Assembly (NCBI RefSeq): GCF_900496995.4 | Contig: NC_044024.1 | Span: 496,001 to 560,000, forward strand | Direction: 5' to 3' | Source of the DNA: Aquila chrysaetos chrysaetos | Taxonomy: Eukaryota > Chordata > Aves > Accipitriformes > Accipitridae | Length of the DNA stretch: 64,000 nt | In this document: one piece after another, positions 43,514-55,017 of the stretch | Layout of the letters: every line of letters starts with the position of its first letter | How positions within the stretch are numbered: the stretch's first letter is position 1 | Notes under the pieces: model-generated | What the model was told of the DNA's origin: nothing | Database searches by the model: none | Seen by the model: the letters and a program-made list of their open reading frames with translations, nothing else | Made by a program: the position numbers and the translations under genes

Positions 43514-46500
43514 CTGGGGGCAGCAACACAGCAAAGCGGGGTTAGAAACCAACTCATCCGGCTAGGATAAGGATAAACAGAGCAGCCAGACTCCAGCCCC
43601 TTGCCCCTGCCGAGTAGGCAAAACGCCACCCTGCCAGGGCAGGTACGTCCTCCAACATCACCTTCAGCGCTCAGCAACATGGAGCTGGCTCAGTCCCGGG
43701 GAGGCTGGTAACTGGTGACAACTGGGCATCCATCCGCCACCCACCCGCAGACCATTCAAGGCAGTATCACAGAAAATCTACCCTGTGAACTAGCACCAAA
43801 GGCCACGGGAGTCAGATAAGTCCCTGTGATGAGTGGCACCTCCATGTAGCCGTGGTGGGCTTCTGGAGGAGCTCCCTTTCGAGAATCTGCTTCTCTTCGC
43901 TACCCCAATACTTGGAGAACAAAGGCGAGGCTGGAAAGACACTTACCCTTCGCCGTGCTGCTGATCTGAGTCACGAGGCTCTGGGCATCATCCACCTGGC
44001 AAGACAAAGACCCCAAGGTTGGCGGCAGTCTGGTGAGAACAGCGATGCCCGTCACTGCTCCCAGGGCCATCACACAGGCTCAGAGGAACGGCACTTCTCT
44101 TTCCAGCGCTGCCATCCCACAGAGCCAACAACCTCCTTGGGATGCTCCAGGGCCTCCCAGCAAACTGCTTCCATAAACGGTCACCTGGAGCTAAGCTGTT
44201 AAACGCATCTCTCTGCCAGACATTTTCTGAGCCTCAACGATGTTAGTCACCGGGTTCATTACAAGCTCACCAGAGAGGGAGGAGGAACCAGCTCCCCCCA
44301 CGGCCAGGTCAGCTTTCTGGAGAGCAAGAGGACTCAGCAGAGCACATCAGTTAAAGATACCCTTATACATTCAATAAACTGACTCATCTTTTGGGTGTTT
44401 GAAACCGCCCCAGCAGGTCACATCTCCATGGCTGACAGCCTGTTGAGTGACACATCACTAAACATCTGGCAAATCATTTTTGGTAATTACCAGTTAGTAC
44501 CAGATATTAACGAACCTTAGTCTACGTCCCTAATCCACTGCAAGCCCAGCAGCCTGTGCCCAAGCCCCGAGTGTCCAGCGGCGGTTCGGAGGAGCAACAG
44601 GGCTGGAGGAACTTACCGGCTGCTCCCCACTTTCGGCTGTGGGATTCGGGAAGGTGGAGGGCAGGTGCCGGGCCCCCTCCTGCCCCGTGCCACCGCTCTC
44701 TGCCGGGTTCCTCTGCGCCGCCCGGCTCGCTGCATCCTCCGGCCGCTCGCCGCCCACAAACTCCGCCTGGGTGGAGAACTTCTGGAGGTCCAGCTCGGTG
44801 CACTCCACCGGGGCATGCGGCCACTTGTGCTGCATCTCGGAGGCGCAGGAGGAGAGGGGGGCCAGTGCCTCCGCTGTGCCCGCCTGGCCCTGCCTGGGGT
44901 CGGAGGGCGGCAGGACCCCGGCCAGGCAGTCGCCACGGCCTGATGCCCGGATGAGGGGCTGGCTTTCCAGGAGGCTCCTGCCCAGCTGGGCTTTGGAGGC
45001 AGCGCTGACCGCGATGGCCGGCGGCAAGTCCATCTCCGGCTGGAGAGAGGGGAGCTGGAGACCCACGGCTTCCCCATCCGAAATGAACTGCACCGCTTCC
45101 ACAGGGCCTGAAACCAGAAACCGGCACGGCTCAGCGAAGCCCCAGATCTGCCCCGGCCCCCTCCGGGGGGATCTGCCAGCCCCGCCGTTAAACCCACTGG
45201 CCCAGCGCCTGCGGGCAAAACCGGGAGCACCCTGCCAGAGACCAGACCCCCATCCCCTGCACCACCACTGAGCAAAGGCACGTTTGTGCCTTTCTGCAAA
45301 GTTTTGAGCGGGGTTGATCCCTCCCCCAGTCATGGGAAGAGCAGGAGCAGGCTGGGGGGGGGCTCAGGAGCCACCAGGGGTGCACACCAGCATTTCTGGT
45401 ACAAGGTCTGCAAGCGTTCGTTAAGAGAGGTCCCAGATTTCATGTTGGTGGGACTCGGACGCCATCCAGCTCCATCCTTCCTGCCTACGGGCATCTCAGT
45501 AGGCCGTAGGACCGTACGAGCCGGAGCCCAGCACCACCCTCCCTCCCCCAAAGAAAGAGGAGGGCAGCAGGAGCAGGTACCTTCCGCCTGCCTGTAGCAG
45601 GGGCTCAGGTTCTTCACACCCAGGCAGCAGGGACCAGACATCTGCTCCTCGCACAGGAATCTGCCGGGCGCCGCCGCCGTCGGGAACATTGCTTGCTGGC
45701 CCGAGAAGTTCTGAGTCCTCAGGAAGACTTGGGAGGATAGAGGAGAACCAGTCTGAGCGAAGGCTTGGCTTCCTTCCCCAGCACGTCCTCAGCCGTGCGG
45801 TATGTCTGCCGGCAAGGAGCCGGGAGCCAGCAGCTCCCTGGCATGCTGCTGGATGCCAAGGTGCCCTGACCCCAGCCACCAAACCTACTGCCCTCTTCCC
45901 TCACCAGTCCTCCGGCTCTGCCCTGCCAAGAGCCACTCAGCCTCAGCCCACCCCCCAGAAACTCCAGGAAGAGAGGATCGCCAGTTCTGACTCTGAAACA
46001 GCATTCTCCTCCAAATTCTGGTACTAAGGAGGGAGGCTCCTCCGTGTCTTTGAGCAGGCAAAGCACAAGAGAGGTCCTGCAGATGTAAGCAGCAGGATGA
46101 GGCGTTTATTCTGCGTGAGCAGAGGAACGTTTGGGTCGCTGTGTGCTGCAAAAGCAGCAATGCTAACGGCAATGCACTACACAGCGAGAAGGGGGCCATG
46201 GGCACGTGTGACCAGCAAAGGGAGAAGGAGGAGAAGCGCTGCAGGCATTGACTCACCTCGCTGGCACTGGCTCTTCCAAAACCGCTTGCAGTAGATGATG
46301 GAGAGTGCCAGAAGCACCAGTACGATGATGACCAGGGCGCTGCTGGTCAGTGCAAGAAGGGCTGTGTCCTGTGGCGGTACAGTAGGAACGGCTACCTTCA
46401 CCAGGTTTGTTCTGGACCGACCTGCAAACACACCAGCCACAAAACATTGGAGCCTAACCCCGAAGCTTGGGCCACCCTCTCACTGCCCGTCCCTCTTCAT

Positions 46501-48636
46501 ACGCAATGACCATGCCTCCTCCAGCAGGTCTGCGGGACATCAGCTTGTGTTGTGGCCGGCGGAGTAGGCTGGCCAGCAAGCAGTGTCGGTGAAAGGATGG
46601 TGCACATCCGAGTGCAGACCTTTGACACGGTCACGATGACTTTGCGTGCACCATTAACCTGCTCCACCGTGCCCGCACCACCCGCCCTGCCCCAGAGCAG
46701 CCCACCCCGCCGCCAGCGAGGGACAGCACGTACACTGAGGCTCGGAGGAAGGCGTCTGCTTGGTGCAAGGGATGCATTCCCAGTCCAGCTGCCCGCTGAT
46801 CCGCGCCTTGCGGTAAAACCTGCCAACAGAGCAGAGGGTCTCAGCAGCTCACGGCCTCACGGCGAGCCCCGGCCAGCCCGGCTCTGGAGAGACAGGAGTG
46901 TTGTCCGCCCCACGGCAGCGTGGGGAGAGCCAGCCCCCCACGCTCCTGCCCTGGCAGGCTGGGACGCACCAAGGCAGCGGGTCTCTCCATCGCTGGCTGA
47001 AGCCGTATCCACAGCTACTTCTTCATGTCTGTTGCCACTTTGGCCAAGGAGTGACATCACTCGAACTGCCTCCCCCCCCACCCCACATCTGCTAAAGTGG
47101 CTGATAGGGGTCAATAGCTCCACGAAGCCACAGAAACACCCCAGCCTACAACTGCGTCTGGGAGGAGGCTCATAAACCAGAGCCCCAACTTGTCGCTCTG
47201 TCCCGAATCCCACTGCTCGCCAGCACGTGGTCTGCCCCCCTTGAGCATTTCGCATGCTGGTTGTATGCAGCAGTCTTCACTTCAGCAACTCCTTAAACCC
47301 ATCACCCAGGCATGGTCTGTCCTTTTCTTTGGGGACCACCAACTCTGGTGGTCTGCAGCCATTCATCTTCCAGGGCTTAGCCACCCTGGTGTCCACAGGA
47401 ACAACTTGGGCCTGGAAGGAGTTTTCTTCCACTGCTCATTCACGGGACCCTTCAGGTTCCCTTCTTTGGAGCTACACAGGGGCCATCGGATGGGTCCGAT
47501 TTGCACGTCATTAGCAGTGTCCTCAAAAAGGCAGCCCTGAGTCACCAGGCCTCCTCTTATGTCCCATGTTCTGGGTGGCCTCAGATAAAGACCCCTCTGT
47601 CCATCCCCCCCCGCACGCTCCCAGGTGCAACCCCCACGGCTCCACTTGAGCCAGGATCCAGCCCCACTCACCCCGGCAGGCACTCCCCACAGATCGCGTT
47701 GGTCGTTGCCGTGCAGTTGGACTTCTGGACGCGGTTGATGAGGCTGCAGGAGAGGCAGGGCTTGCAGCCGTGATGCCCCCAGCTGTCCTTAAACTTCCTG
47801 GGAGGGCAGGCAACGCACTGTGCATCCCCCCCACTGCCGTCGCCACAGTCCTGCAAGACACGAACGAGGTCGGGTGCGTGGCTGCGGCGAGGAGCCGCTT
47901 CAGGTCCCGAAGCGGTACCAAGGGGAATGGCGTCCCTTCTTTGGGGGCAAAGGGTGGAGGGGTTACCGCGCATGCCAAGGGTCCTCAGAACCCAGCCGAG
48001 AGCAGACGCCACCAGAGCAGCTCTGACGAAGACACGCAGGGAAGCCGTTTGCTGCCCATCCATGGCCCACCCGCAGTGTTTAGGGAGGAGGAAAGCTCCG
48101 GCAGCGACGTGCCCTGGGAGGCATCGCTGGCGGGGGGGGACCCCGCTGGGCGCCTGGGTGGGAAACGTGACTCCCACCACCAAAGCTGGGCTGGACCCCC
48201 TTGCAGCAGTGTCCTGCTCGCACCCATCCAGCGTGCAGCCTGGCCAGGCAGCGCGGCTTCGCTCAGGGCCGCGGACTGCGGGGAAATTTAGGTTTCCATT
48301 GGCAAAAAGGAAAGAGGGCAACCCGAGCAGCAACCTGAAATCCCTTCCCACCTCCTACTTCCATCGTCTTGCCCTCCTACCCAGGGTGAGTGAAACTGTT
48401 CACCATCCCTTCCCACCGAGTTCCAGCTCTTCCCAACATGCCAGGACCTAAGATTATCCTTCCGAAGGAAGGCTGGCAGAGGATTCCCCTAGCACTGTAA
48501 AAGCCTCGGTGCTAGATGATTCCCAGTCATTCCAGAGCAGCTGATTTACCTTGGAAAGCTCCTGCCCAGGCATGCAGTTTCTGCAGGGCGTGCATTTCCG
48601 ATGCTCATCCAGGTACTCGCTCTCTTGGCAGACCAT
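43218..48636 (-). CDS. EDA2R: EDA2R (XEDAR), ectodysplasin-A2 receptor with a C-terminal death domain (8 coding exons)
   Basis: TNF-receptor superfamily type III membrane protein: no signal peptide, the ATG sits directly before the first cysteine-rich repeat, as in mammalian EDA2R. Coding exons (- strand, order 5'-3'): 48550-48636, 47672-47850, 46734-46819, 46257-46421, 45581-45727, 44617-45107, 43947-43995, 43218-43513; phases 0,2,1,1,1,0,1; 1500 nt, 499 residues. Cysteine-rich region 3-118 with sequon N74 (CTACPPR-like, SWGHHGCKPC, LINRVQKSNCTAT); TM about 139-162 (LLALTSSALVIIVLVLLALS); conserved PVECTELDLQKF at 321-332, which fits the TRAF6 motif P-x-E-x-x-acidic; death domain about 403-490. 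In mammals the receptor binds EDA-A2 and signals through TRAF3/TRAF6 to NF-kB and JNK without a death domain and is about 297 residues long. The extra domain aligns with that of EDAR (here RFDALLLLC, EDAR RLDAVESLC). Identity is secure; the 45581-45727 exon boundaries are somewhat less so. Confidence 0.9.
43947..43995 (-). CDS. EDA2R: EDA2R coding exon 7 (linker to death domain)
   Basis: 49 nt between CTTTGTCTTGCCAG and GTAAGTG, entering in phase 0 and leaving in phase 1. Encodes VDDAQSLVTQISSTAK(G). Confidence 0.75.
44617..45107 (-). CDS. EDA2R: EDA2R coding exon 6 (conserved TRAF-binding segment)
   Basis: Acceptor TTTCTGGTTTCAG; donor GTAAGT after CAG CCG, phase 0. About 163 residues. KWPHAPVECTELDLQKF matches the human tail (HSPIECTELDLQKF). 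If the donor is not used, the frame runs on to TAG at 44530, adding 28 residues and giving a 413-residue receptor without the death domain. Confidence 0.85.
45581..45727 (-). CDS. EDA2R: EDA2R coding exon 5 (juxtamembrane cytoplasmic)
   Basis: Acceptor TCTATCCTCCCAAG, donor GTACCT, phase 1 on both sides; 49 residues including a cysteine-rich GPCCLGVKNLSPCYRQAE. The frame is set by the flanking phases. It does not align clearly with human EDA2R but recalls the cysteine-rich cytoplasmic stretch of the related receptor TNFRSF19. Confidence 0.65.
46024..46076 (-). CDS. EDA2R: Possible alternative terminal exon of EDA2R
   Basis: A strong acceptor (GCTGCTTACATCTGCAG) would follow the TM exon in phase 1 and give GPLLCFACSKTRRSLPP then TAG. 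The start resembles the human juxtamembrane LLQFEADKT. It would make a receptor with almost no cytoplasmic tail. No proof of use. Confidence 0.25.
46257..46421 (-). CDS. EDA2R: EDA2R coding exon 4 (stalk and transmembrane helix)
   Basis: Acceptor GGTGTGTTTGCAG, donor GTGAGT, phase 1 on both sides. Encodes VAVPTVPPQDTALLAL, the helix, and the basic stop-transfer segment YCKRFWKSQCQR. Confidence 0.95.
46734..46819 (-). CDS. EDA2R: EDA2R coding exon 3 (end of cysteine-rich region)
   Basis: Acceptor CTGTTGGCAG, donor GTACGT, phase 1. Encodes FYRKARISGQLDWECIPCTK then QTPSSEPQ(C). Confidence 0.92.
47672..47850 (-). CDS. EDA2R: EDA2R coding exon 2 (cysteine-rich repeats)
   Basis: Acceptor TCGTGTCTTGCAG, donor GTGAGT, phase 2. 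Encodes DCGDGSGGDAQCVACPPR through NAICGECLPG, nearly every cysteine aligned with EDA2R. Confidence 0.95.
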
Positions 48637-48660
48637 CGGGCCTGGAGAGGGGCAGGGAGC
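48550..48660 (-). CDS. EDA2R: EDA2R coding exon 1 (with 24 nt of 5' UTR)
   Basis: Acceptor CCTCTCCTCCTCAG, start ATG at 48636, then MVCQESEYLDEHRKC ... GQELSK, 29 codons, donor GTAAAT, phase 0. The matching mammalian exon also begins Met-x-Cys-Gln-Glu and ends GQELSK. Confidence 0.92.
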
Positions 48661-51600
48661 CTGAGGAGGAGAGGAAGAGAAGACGGAGAGGTCACAGCCA
48701 GCCCCAACACTTTTAAGAGGAGCAGCATGCCCTTCCCCGGGCAGAAGTTTCCGCTCTGGCCAGGATGGCAGTCTGCATTTCTCGTGCATCAGGGGTGTCA
48801 CTCTGCCAGGAGGAGGCTGCCTGCTCCCACCACAGGGCAGGCTGCTCCAGCAGCTCAGGAAGGGTTTCCCAGCAAGGCTGGCATTGTACCACCTGCTTTT
48901 GCTGCCCCATCACAGCCTTCACAACGGAGCAAATGAAATTTCATTTCCACTATTAAGGCAGACCCACTGATTGCTCAGGTCACCGATTCGCAGGAGGGCA
49001 GTGGACTTTGCCAGCACCGGCTGTAGGTCTGGGTACCCCAGGCTATTGGTAGAAAGCTCAGTCCCAGCTTCGGGATCTGGCAGCCCAGCTCCGGCCAGCG
49101 TGGCTGCGTTGGTCTGACATGACCAAATGCCGGTGGCTGGCTGTGTCCCTGGCAGAACAGGACACACGCCTGTGGCCCCGGTGCACCAGCCCGGAGCCAT
49201 GTGGGCTCACTTGCAGTGATCTCAGAGGACCGGCAGAACAAGCACCCACCTCCCCCAAAAACACCATCCAGAGCCTTCCTGAGGTGAATTAATGGCTCAG
49301 CTGAAGTTAACAGCAGAACTGCCCCAGCCTCAGTGGAGCCACAGTTTGCGCCTTCAGTGAGTGCGGCTCACAGGGCAGCACAGGACTGGCCTCTCGCCGA
49401 GAACAAACAACTTGGACTGAAGCTAAAAAACTGAGCAATTTATTCAGAGTTTTGGGGCTGTCTGCTCATTTCTGCATATTCTAGGTGGGTTCTTACTGTG
49501 ACAACAGAAATGGGATAAAATCCACCCCCAGTAGACCAATCTTCATTTTGCTGTTCCCATAACTTTGTGCAGCAAATCAAGAGAGAAACAGCGTTCAACC
49601 AGCCTTGGCAGCAAAAGCTGTTAACTTCTAAACACCCACCAGGAATAGGGACCACCTGAAAATGCTCTTTTGAAGACCACCACCCTGAACAGCCTGAAGC
49701 CCCTGGGAAAGCCTGGCATTTCAGAGCCGTCCTGCTCCATGGCCTCGGGAGGAGGAAAGGCTTGGCCGGGATCCCCATCCCCTGCAAGGCTCTAGCAGCA
49801 GAGCGGGGAGCGGACTGCAGGGCCCCCGAGCAGCCCCCGGCCCCTCCTGCCACGGCCCCCTTCCCCTCCCATCCGCACGGTTCCCGGGCACTGAACACAA
49901 CGTCCCACAGCAGCATTCCTCCGCATTCGCTCCTCTGCCTAATCCCCCACCACTCCCTTGCCGGCTGCCTTTTGGAAGCGGACACTTGGACGGGCTCCCC
50001 AGGCTCCGAACGACCGAGATTCATTTGAGATGAAGTCTTCCCCGGACGAGCATAGAAAGTGAGTCACCCCTCGCCGCAGCTCCCGCGCACGGCTGGGGCT
50101 CATTAGCTGTTAGAAGGAAAGGCAGCACAAGCCAGCGAGGACTGGCGAAGAGAAGCAGAGGGAGCTAAATTTATCTTGCAAACATCTCGGGAGGGGCATG
50201 ATCACAGCCTATAAATAGCGTAAAGGTTACTGACACTACCAAATAAATAAAGGAGATTTGTCACTATCTCAGAAGGTGGCAAAGAGGGAGGTCAGTGTCA
50301 GTGCCCCGGGAGAAGCACAGGGTTTGGTGTTAGGGCTCAGCTGCAGGCTGAATGCAGTAGGAAAAATAAAACGGGGGGGGAGACAGGCCCCAAAGGGGTG
50401 ATACACAACTGCTTCGGAGGGCTGGCACACTAACGGCCTGAACCCAACCTCTCGGTGAGCTCAGTGCCCGCACCCCAGCTCAGACCCCACCCAGAGGCGG
50501 GTGCCTCTGCCCATTGCGGGGGGTCAGCACCATTGATGTTCTGGTCCCGAGTCCGGAGTTTGATTTAGGCTTTCACTCGTAACAAGAGCACGAGATGTAG
50601 GACATAGCGTTGCAGGCAACAGAAAAGGAGCCAAGACACCACCAGGGTCTGGAGAACAAGGGGACCGATTTTCACCCGCTCTCCAAAGCGCCATTGTAAC
50701 ACAAGAGAAAAGTTCTGGTGGGAAAAAACAACAACAACAAAAAAAAAACCAAACCAGCAGGCTTTTTAGTGAAAGTGCCCTGCGAACACAACGTGACCGC
50801 TTTCTCTCATATATTTACGGACTTCTCTGCACTTCAGAAGGGCCTGCAGCTAGGGATACGTCCCTCACAGCCTCTCTCTCCAGAAGAGGCACAGCTTAAA
50901 CCAGTTTCCCAAATAGAGAAAGTTACACAGGCAGAAGGAATCTCGTGCCAGTGCAACTCCACGCGCGAGGACATCTGCCAGCATGACAGTATCACTCCGG
51001 GATGGTGGGGGAAACGGCACACCGCAACCGTGCCAGCAAAACTATTAAGTGTAGAGCAGGCCTGCTGTTTCTCAAGCCACAATATAATGATACATGGAAT
51101 GAGCGCTTTGTTAAATATCTGGCATGAAATTCAAAGCTGTGGGATTTTTGTACTTCTTATTTTAACAATACCAGAACCAAGACATTTAATTTGTAAGTGG
51201 AGCATACATCCAAACCACACAGCACTGCCCTGGTAAAGCAGCAATTTCTGATAGTCTAATAAGCGACAAAAACAACTGGTCCTAATTAGCCAAAAGTAAA
51301 TAACAAAAATAAACAACAAAACCCTCCCACCTCTTTGGAAACTACACGGAATCTCAAGGTGACTGCCAGAGCAACAGATTTTATTTGCCAAAGAGGAATA
51401 TAAACATGACACGCTATCAATGCACTTACAGGTTGGAGGGAAGCAAAATGTACTGCCATCATTTTGAGATGCATGAAATCTTCTAGCTTAAAAACACCAT
51501 AATTTGTTAAAGGACTCTTCTGTTCTCTTAAAGAGACATCTTGTCTGAGCAAGGTAAGCAGGGTGTGCTCCCCACTGCGTTATTACTCAAGACAGCAAAA

Positions 51601-53300
51601 CCATGAGTTGCTGAATGAGTCTCACTGCATGAGATAAAAAGCATTTCAGCAGAGCTACAGTGCAAGTTGCGGTTCCTTCACCTCCATGACAGTTCTGGAG
51701 CTCTGTCATTTTCTTTTTCCCCATGAAAATGTAATTTTCCAAAAAGTTAGACTATATGGGAATCTAAACTATTTCTTTTGCATCCAGCTAATGGTTTCTG
51801 GTAGGAAAAAGAGAGTGAGGAAATCAGTAAGTACAAAAAAAAAATCATCAGTGAAAGCGTTAGTGCTTCTGATTCTCCCCATCTGACCATAGCCCAGCAG
51901 GTACCAGGGGACAGGCAGGGCAGCACAGGACCCGCAGCAGGAGATGGGTCAGGCTGGTCCCTGCCCCAGGCGCTGACCCCATCCCCTCAAGCCGTGGGTC
52001 TCTGCTGGCCCGGGACAGGGGGGTGCCAAGACCCACCTTCAGGGTTTCTGACACCCACACACTGGCGGCGGGTCCCCCACATCACCGTGCAAACCAGTGG
52101 GACGTCGCAGGATGTTTCTACTCTGCTGCATGACAGACTAGCACAGCCAGGCAGTAACTGCATCTCAGATGAGGTACTTGTATACATTGGAACATAAAAC
52201 TAGAAAGCCGAAATCCTAAATAAGAACTGCAAGGGAAAAGGAGGGGAGGAAAAAATGAAATGTTATCTGGAAAATATTACTGCATGCCTTGCGTTTGGCA
52301 GAGTCTAGTGCCAGTCTCTTGCTCAGTCATTCCTCTGCTCCTGCACTCATTTGGTCTGGACAGCATCTCTGTGCCTCCCTACACTACAAACCATGCTGGG
52401 AGTGACTCTGCCACCCCTGTAGGATGCCTTGTAGATGAAGGACTGCTCAGAGAAGCAAAAATAGGGGAAAAAAGGTAAAATCTGAATCTTTCCACGTGGC
52501 TTAAAAATCAGCAGGTTTTCCAATATATTTGGAAATTCTATTCACAAGATTGCCCACTCATTGTTTAACGTGGAGTGGCTGGGAACTTATGTCTCCTTTA
52601 GGTGAAAGCACCCCAAGCTCAGGCTGGAAGCGCTCTGGGCTGGTCTCATCTCCTGTTACTGCACTGCAATAGCCCCCAGGTTGCAACGCTCACTTTCTAC
52701 TCAGGCTTGCTCACTCCAGCTGCAGATGGAGGCATCTGAAATACTATCAACCCTGCCCCCCCCCCCCCCCAGTAGGACAGAGAGCATCCCTCCTGGTTTT
52801 GCTGCTGTTCCCATTCAGCTTTGCAGAGTACCACAAGGCACCCACCCGGACACGGGTTTTTCCCTGCCCAAACGAAGGGCTGCCCCGGCACCACGTGCCC
52901 GTGGGGAGCGCCGGTTCCCCCGCAGCAGCAGGAGCCAGGCTACAAACAGTGCTGGACAACCCAGGCTCGAGAAAGGAGAATCTAGGGTCCTGGAGGAACA
53001 GGACATCCCTCCAGTACGTGGATGACTTGGGTTACGGCTACAGGGCTATATTCCTATATTCCCTGCACAGAGGTTTGAGAAAGAATTACAGATTGGGACC
53101 ATAACTACCGATTTTTGTCAAGTTCTGGCATCCACACTCTGCCTTATTAGATATTTCAAGTAAGACTTCCAAAACTCCTATCAGTGTTTGTAAAACCTCA
53201 GGTTTCTGTCTGGTTTTTGGCCCACATCTACTTTCTAGCGACTACCACTGTCTTGCAGGTGATAATAATTCAGTCTCTTCGGAGTGCCTGGGCTTCTCCT
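48661..53300 (-). other. EDA2R: First intron of EDA2R
   Basis: Between the CpG island and the ATG exon. It contains a C15 tract (52756-52770) and a 194-codon leftward open frame (49440-50024) whose TAA overlaps an AATAAA. No recognised repeat family. Confidence 0.5.
52756..52770. repeat. Poly(C) tract
   Basis: 15 consecutive C in EDA2R intron 1. Confidence 0.9.
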
Positions 53301-53399
53301 CAATTCTTAACACCACCATAAACAAACTTGCACAGATTACACCGAGCAGAGACAATCATCGCCTAATTTCAATAACGACCGTTACGAATAAAAGCATTT

Positions 53400-54550
53400 G
53401 CAACCAATACTTGCTGTGAACCACTTCGGTGTGCCCTCGAGAACGCTCGAGCGCTTCACGGGGGGAGCACACCACCCTGCGCCCCAACACCCGACCCCAG
53501 CAAGCGCTGCCCGGCGCGGCCACCAGCCGCCAGCCCCTGCGGGACCGAGGCTCCCCGCGCCTTACCTCGGACCTGAAGGACCGAGTGGGGGGGTTTGGGG
53601 GGGGGGCTGCGAGGCACGGGGGTGCCGTGCTCCGCGTCCCACACCGGCTGCCGCCGCGACGCCTGTGGCGGGTGCCGCCCACGCGCGCGCGTGCCGCCCA
53701 CGCGTGTGCCGCCCGCGCGGTGCGCCCCGCTGTGCCGGAGGGTTCCCGCCGCGCAAGCCTCGGCTCGCCCGCCGCCTCCCCCGGCCCCCCACGCGTGGAA
53801 CCCGGCCGGGCCAAGGCGGGGCGAGTTGCCGAGAGCCGCCCGGCCCCGTCGGCGCCCCCCGCCGCCCGGCCGCGGGAGGGCGGGCAGCGTGTGCCGGGAT
53901 ATGCCCGGGCACGTCTCGGCGAGGGGGCTCCCCGGTGCGCGGCGGCACGACGGCCCCGCATCACCCCCGCCGGGGCACCCCCCGGTCTCCACATTCCCCG
54001 GCCGCCGCACTCCTCGGCCCGGTACCCCCAACCCTCTCCCTCCCCCGCCAGCGCTCGGAGGCGCCCGCCGGAGCCGGCTGCGGCCCACGCGTACCGCTGC
54101 CGCCGCCCTCCCGGTTGCGGGACCCGCCGCAGCCCCCGCCGGTCTCCCCGACCCCCGCAACCGCCGCCGCCCGGCGGTGACACCGGCACTGGGCAGGGTC
54201 GGGACCACCGCCGCGGGCGGGCGGGCGGGCAGGCAGGTGCTCGGACCCCGCGGCGTACCTGTGTCCCGGTGCCGGCAGGACGGTGCGAACCAAGACCGGC
54301 AGTGCGGACCGGGACCGGGACCGGCAGCGCAGGCAGAGCGGTGCGGACCGAGACCGGCCGGACTCCGCAGGAACCCGCGTGCAACGGAGCGCAGCGGGCA
54401 GCCGGCAGCGCCCCGCCGCCACGCCCCGCCACGCCGCGCCCCGCCGCCTCCCATTGGTGGGCGCAGTCGCCTGGGCGGGGCTATGCAAAGAAATCGGCCC
54501 TTGCCGGGGCTCCCGGGAGCGGCGCCGACCTGCCGCGCCGAGCACCGGGA
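53400..54550 (-). promoter_or_regulatory. EDA2R: CpG-island promoter and 5' UTR exon region of EDA2R
   Basis: More than 1 kb of very GC- and CpG-rich DNA about 5 kb upstream of the EDA2R ATG exon. Two leftward donors lie inside: GGTCCGAG then GTAAGG (exon end plus 53566) and GGACACAG then GTACGC (near plus 54257), each suitable for a non-coding first exon. An inverted CCAAT box (CCATTGGTGG, reading ATTGG) lies near 54452. No TATA box seen, as usual for island promoters. It could also fire to the right. Confidence 0.6.
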
Positions 54551-54578
54551 CGAGCGGCAGGGCGGGGGAACGGGGGCC

Positions 54579-54662
54579 GGGGAACGGGGAACGGGGAATG
54601 GGGAATGGGGAATGGGGAATGGGGAATGGGGAATGGGGAACGGGGAATGGGGAACGGGGAAC
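54579..54662 (+). repeat. (GGGGAAT/C)12 heptamer array, G-quadruplex prone
   Basis: Twelve perfect 7-bp units, GGGGAAT or GGGGAAC, on the + strand, immediately upstream of the EDA2R island. Runs of four G every seven bases with 3-nt loops satisfy the usual G4 rule several times over. Further irregular GGGGAACGGG units continue to about 54730. Confidence 0.95.
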
Positions 54663-54846
54663 GCGGAACCGGGGCCAGGAGCCGCGAGCCGCAGGGCCGG
54701 GGAGCGGGGGAACGGGGGAACGGGGGCCGGGAGCCGCAGGGCCTGGGAGCGGGCCGGCGGGCAGCCGCGCAGCGCCACACGGCGTCTGGGGAGAGCAACG
54801 ACGGGGCGTCCTGGTGTTACCGGCCGCGATGTGGAAAAGAAAAGAG

Positions 54847-54873
54847 AAAAAAAAAAAAAAAAAAAAAAAAAAA
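54847..54873. repeat. Poly(A) tract
   Basis: 27 consecutive A; beyond the edge of the CpG island. Confidence 0.9.
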
Positions 54874-55017
54874 GAGACCCCGGGCCACTCGTGTCCGTGT
54901 GGGCTCGACAGCCACCGGCGGCAGGGGAGTGGGTGCCGTGGGGTGGGAAGGCAGTCGGGAGCCACAGGTGAGGACCATCTTCCTGAAGAGCTGGATTTGT
55001 TCGGCATCTCTTCCACA

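Noticed and set aside
44530..45333. Treating the 267-codon leftward frame as one exon with its own ATG
   Set aside because: It runs through an acceptor and the EDA2R exon; the upstream part is intron.
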